Assembly: GCA_008933995.1 (NCBI GenBank)
Contig: WARS01000012.1
Coordinates: 5,766,001 to 5,830,000, forward strand
Direction of reading: 5' to 3'
Source: Datnioides undecimradiatus
Lineage: Eukaryota > Chordata > Actinopteri > Lobotiformes > Datnioididae
DNA: 64,000 nt
In this document: positions 61,853 to 64,000 of the stretch, piece by piece
Layout of the letters: every line of letters begins with the position of its first letter
Numbering within the stretch: position 1 is the stretch's first letter
The notes under the pieces: model-generated
What the model was told of the DNA's origin: nothing
Seen by the model: only the letters and a program-made list of their open reading frames with translations
Databases searched by the model: none
Made by a program: the position numbers and the translations under genes

Positions 61853-62044
61853 CTGTAGCTGAACACTTGACAATTGCTATCAATTGCTTACTGCAACACT
61901 GTGCTGCTTCAACCACAACAGTCTCAGGCGGTGCAGCCCAAACAACAGATTCTATTGATTCAAGCACTGATTCGCCATTTGAACCGACAGCAAATAGTAC
62001 GATAAATTCCTCCACTCCACCATCAGCTTCTACACCGCCTGAAG
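61853..62044 (+). CDS. MUC13-like mucin, exon 2: short Ser/Thr-rich stretch
   Basis: About 63 codons rich in Ser, Thr, Pro and Ala (AASTTTVSGG, TDSIDSSTDSPF, NSTINSSTPPSASTPPE), with two N-glycosylation sequons: a short O-glycosylated mucin domain. The donor GAAG|GTAACT is in phase 1. The best-looking acceptor is cag at 61,846-61,848, but using it after exon 1 gives a stop within five codons. Acceptors at 61,851-61,852 (ttag) or 61,857-61,858 (gtag) keep frame, and I use the first. An unseen small exon in the 1.2 kb intron is the other explanation. The 3' end is sure; the 5' end is not. Confidence 0.65.
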
Positions 62045-62167
62045 GTAACTCCGCCTGCACCCAACAGCTGTAATGTCATCAGGAAAGACTTCATTGTTTT
62101 GACATGATCACATAATGCTCTAAATACTTATATCATTATTTGTGGGGGGATTTCTTTGACTTTAAAG

Positions 62168-62290
62168 ACCCTTGTGTGGTTAACCCGTGTCCCTCTGGGA
62201 GCACCTGTGAGAAACTTGGCAATGAAGCCCGTGTATGCCTGTGCATAGCTGGGGAATTCTACAGTTCTGAAGTCAATAGTTGTGTCATTG
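62168..62290 (+). CDS. MUC13-like mucin, exon 3: EGF-like domain
   Basis: A 123 bp symmetric phase 1 exon encoding one EGF-like module, DPCVVNPCPSGSTCEKLGNE then ARVCLCIAGEFYSSEVNSCV. The six cysteines have spacing C-x4-C-x5-C-x8-C-x-C-x12-C, typical of EGF. Acceptor actttaaag, donor GTAAGT. An EGF module directly before a SEA domain is the MUC13 and MUC3/12/17 arrangement. Confidence 0.88.
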
Positions 62291-62483
62291 GTAAGTTTGT
62301 TTACTTACACAACACCACTATGTGATTGTTACTACATGAGAGAGTGATTTAATGAACACTATTTACTATAATATCCTATTATGTCATGTTACACTCTTCA
62401 AATAATTGAACTATTCTTTTGGATAAATGCTTTAAGCTTCAATGTCTATACAATTTTCTTAAAATCATATTTTCCTGTTTTAG

Positions 62484-62593
62484 CCAAAATTTTCTCTGGA
62501 CAACTAACCCTGGGTACCATTTTATACAATACATTAATGCAAGACAAGACATCTGATGTATTTGAGAAAACTGCACGCAATATTAGTGAGGCG
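62484..62593 (+). CDS. MUC13-like mucin, exon 4: first half of SEA domain
   Basis: Encodes AKIFSGQLTLGTILYNTLMQ and DKTSDVFEKTARNISEA: the first strand and helix of a SEA domain, with one N-glycosylation sequon (NIS). Acceptor cctgttttag before 62,484, donor GCG|GTAAGC, phase 1 in and 0 out. Confidence 0.82.
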
Positions 62594-63094
62594 GTAAGCA
62601 ATATGTTCTCTCCTCTTTTCATCTTTTTATGTGCTTTTTTCCTTTTTTTAATGCTAGGTTTGGAATAAAGACAGGTATTGCACACACATTGCTCTTATGT
62701 TTAATGCTGTAATCAAAAGATGAATGTTTCTCATGTACTTGCAGTGCTCTATCTATGATTTATGCACATTTCATTTTTTCAGTAGATCAAACCAGCAGCT
62801 AACTGTGGCTGAGAATACTATATGCCAGCTTTATAAAGTAGGAATTAAGAAGACCTTTGATATGTTTGATGCGAAAAGATTAAAGAAGACCTGTTTGTGA
62901 ACTTCACTGACAACTGTGTTCATCTGACTTACCTGCAGCACCTAGTTATAAAACTTGATATGTGGGGTAATTAATTCATTATGGTGCTACACAATAGCTT
63001 TCAAAGCTGAATAGTCCCAGGAATACAGTTGATCTAAAGGGGCTTTTCACCTAGTTAGATGATGGCCTAAATAAAATGATATGTTCTTTCACAG

Positions 63095-63153
63095 CTATCT
63101 CAAATTTTTAAAGACAAAGACGGTTACGTTAATTCTACAGTGCTGGAGCTCCG
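63095..63153 (+). CDS. MUC13-like mucin, exon 5: middle of SEA domain
   Basis: A 59 bp exon, LSQIFKDKDGYVNSTVLEL plus two bases of an Arg codon. It continues the SEA helix and following strand and carries an NST sequon. Acceptor ctttcacag, donor CG|GTGAGT. The frame fits both neighbours exactly, which supports a real exon despite its size. Confidence 0.8.
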
Positions 63154-63267
63154 GTGAGTCCCACAGTCACAATTTTCCATCCAGATGTCTGTCTGGAACC
63201 AAACAGCATATTGCACAAAATCATTTCAGAATATAATCATCATTAAGTGTGATTTTTGTCTGTGTAG

Positions 63268-63431
63268 ACCAATAGAGAGAAGCAAAATCTGGTCAAGGTT
63301 AGGCACCGGGACAATCGCAACTGTAGATATCGTCTTCTCAACAAATTCTGGCATCAAAACATCAAATGTTACTGACATCATATCTGAAGCCAGCAGTAGT
63401 CCCGGCACTCTGTCAGGAGCATCTTTTAATG
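63268..63431 (+). CDS. MUC13-like mucin, exon 6: second half of SEA domain
   Basis: Reads PIERSKIWSRLGTGTIATVD, IVFSTNSGIKTSNVTDIISE and ASSSPGTLSGASF. The segment LGTGTIATVDIVF aligns with the strand that holds the G-S-V-V-V self-cleavage site in mucin SEA domains, but here the residue after Gly is Thr. SEA self-cleavage normally needs Ser, so cleavage may be slow or absent. One NVT sequon. Acceptor gtgtag before 63,268, donor AATG|GTAAGT, phase 1. Confidence 0.82.
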
Positions 63432-63990
63432 GTAAGTTTATCTATAGACAATATATTTCTGATCTTTATGTCTTTTAATGGTACTGTATGGTACTGTTCA
63501 ATATAGAAGACTTGTAGTCGAATGGCATCAAAATATTTGTTGTAATATTTGTTGCCTGCTAATGCATTTACCAGCAGTAACATAGTGAGGCTTATTCTGT
63601 GCTGCAGTTGCTTGAATACATTGTAGACAAGGAAGCGTTTCTACAAGGCCTGTTTAGCATATTCTATACAAATCTCTTTGTTTGTTTATACCAAAATGAA
63701 TGAAGGCTTCATGCTGTCATAATGCCAGATATTAACTGGGGATAGGAGACAAAAATTGTTTAAAAAAACCCCAAAAAAAAACCAACTTAATGTTAACATT
63801 AATGTTAATGTGGCTCGGTACTACTTTTATTTTCAATAACACGAGTAATTGCTTACACACTGAAAAAATGCAATACTCACTCCAAGGTGACTGGGCATTG
63901 AAGGGACAAACATTTAACTGTTAAAAGTCTCCTCCCCAGCTGTGGTGTGAGAGCCCTTAATTGTTTTGGTTTTTTGTTTTTTTTTTACAG
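63432..63990 (+). other. Mucin gene intron 6
   Basis: About 560 bp, AT-rich, with A-runs near 63,765 and a poly-T acceptor tract. Nothing else seen. Introns 2 (62,045-62,167), 3 (62,291-62,483) and 4 (62,594-63,094) are likewise featureless. Confidence 0.7.
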
Positions 63991-64000
63991 TGCAAAGTTT
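63991..64000 (+). CDS. MUC13-like mucin, exon 7 (runs out of window)
   Basis: A strong acceptor (long T-run then acag at 63,987-63,990) opens an exon in the right phase: Gly/Val codon completion then CAA AGT. Further EGF domains, a membrane helix and a cytoplasmic tail would be expected beyond the window. Only ten bases are visible. Confidence 0.6.

Noticed and set aside
1..64000. Search for CRISPR arrays, phage genes, operons, retroviral genes
   Set aside because: Only microsatellites and decayed short repeats found; no regular spaced repeats, no reverse transcriptase, transposase or viral frames of useful length.

Overview
This is nuclear genomic DNA from a ray-finned fish. The reasons are small exons with GT..AG introns, AT-rich non-coding DNA with many (GT)n tracts, scattered decayed copies of repeats typical of teleost genomes, and two genes whose products read as clear orthologues of vertebrate proteins. 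No bacterial, phage, CRISPR or RNA-gene features were found.

Layout. Positions 1 to about 32,500 contain no gene I can support: unique sequence, microsatellites, decayed repeats (including one with two inverted arms) and a few stretches that look like regulatory DNA. From 43,036 down to 32,586 on the minus strand lies a complete three-exon kcnj3 gene (Kir3.1/GIRK1, predicted 519 aa) with an 8.5 kb first intron. From about 46,400 to 55,690 on the plus strand lies znf281, a four-zinc-finger transcription factor of the ZNF281/ZBP-99 type (six coding exons, predicted 840 aa, one likely non-coding first exon, 3' UTR of about 2.65 kb). The two genes are divergent, with start codons 5.8 kb apart. 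After about 4.9 kb of non-coding DNA, a third gene starts at 60,578 on the plus strand and leaves the window. It encodes a signal peptide, a short Ser/Thr-rich stretch, an EGF-like domain and a SEA domain, the order seen in the membrane mucin MUC13.

Relations. The three genes do not form a known pathway: a G-protein-gated potassium channel, a GC-box-binding regulator and an epithelial-type mucin. The znf281 to mucin order resembles the human 3q21 neighbourhood of the paralogue ZNF148 with HEG1 and MUC13, so it may be a remnant of an ancient duplicated block. Three sequences resembling CTCF sites (30,369 plus, 36,840 plus, 43,807 minus) are in convergent orientation around kcnj3.

Exon boundaries were set by reading splice sites and keeping frame against the known protein families. 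UTR ends, promoters, CTCF sites and repeat names are inferences. I found no evidence of a wholly new biological system; the most useful leads are regulatory (palindromes in kcnj3 intron 1, G-rich elements, the CTCF-like layout) and the altered SEA cleavage site.
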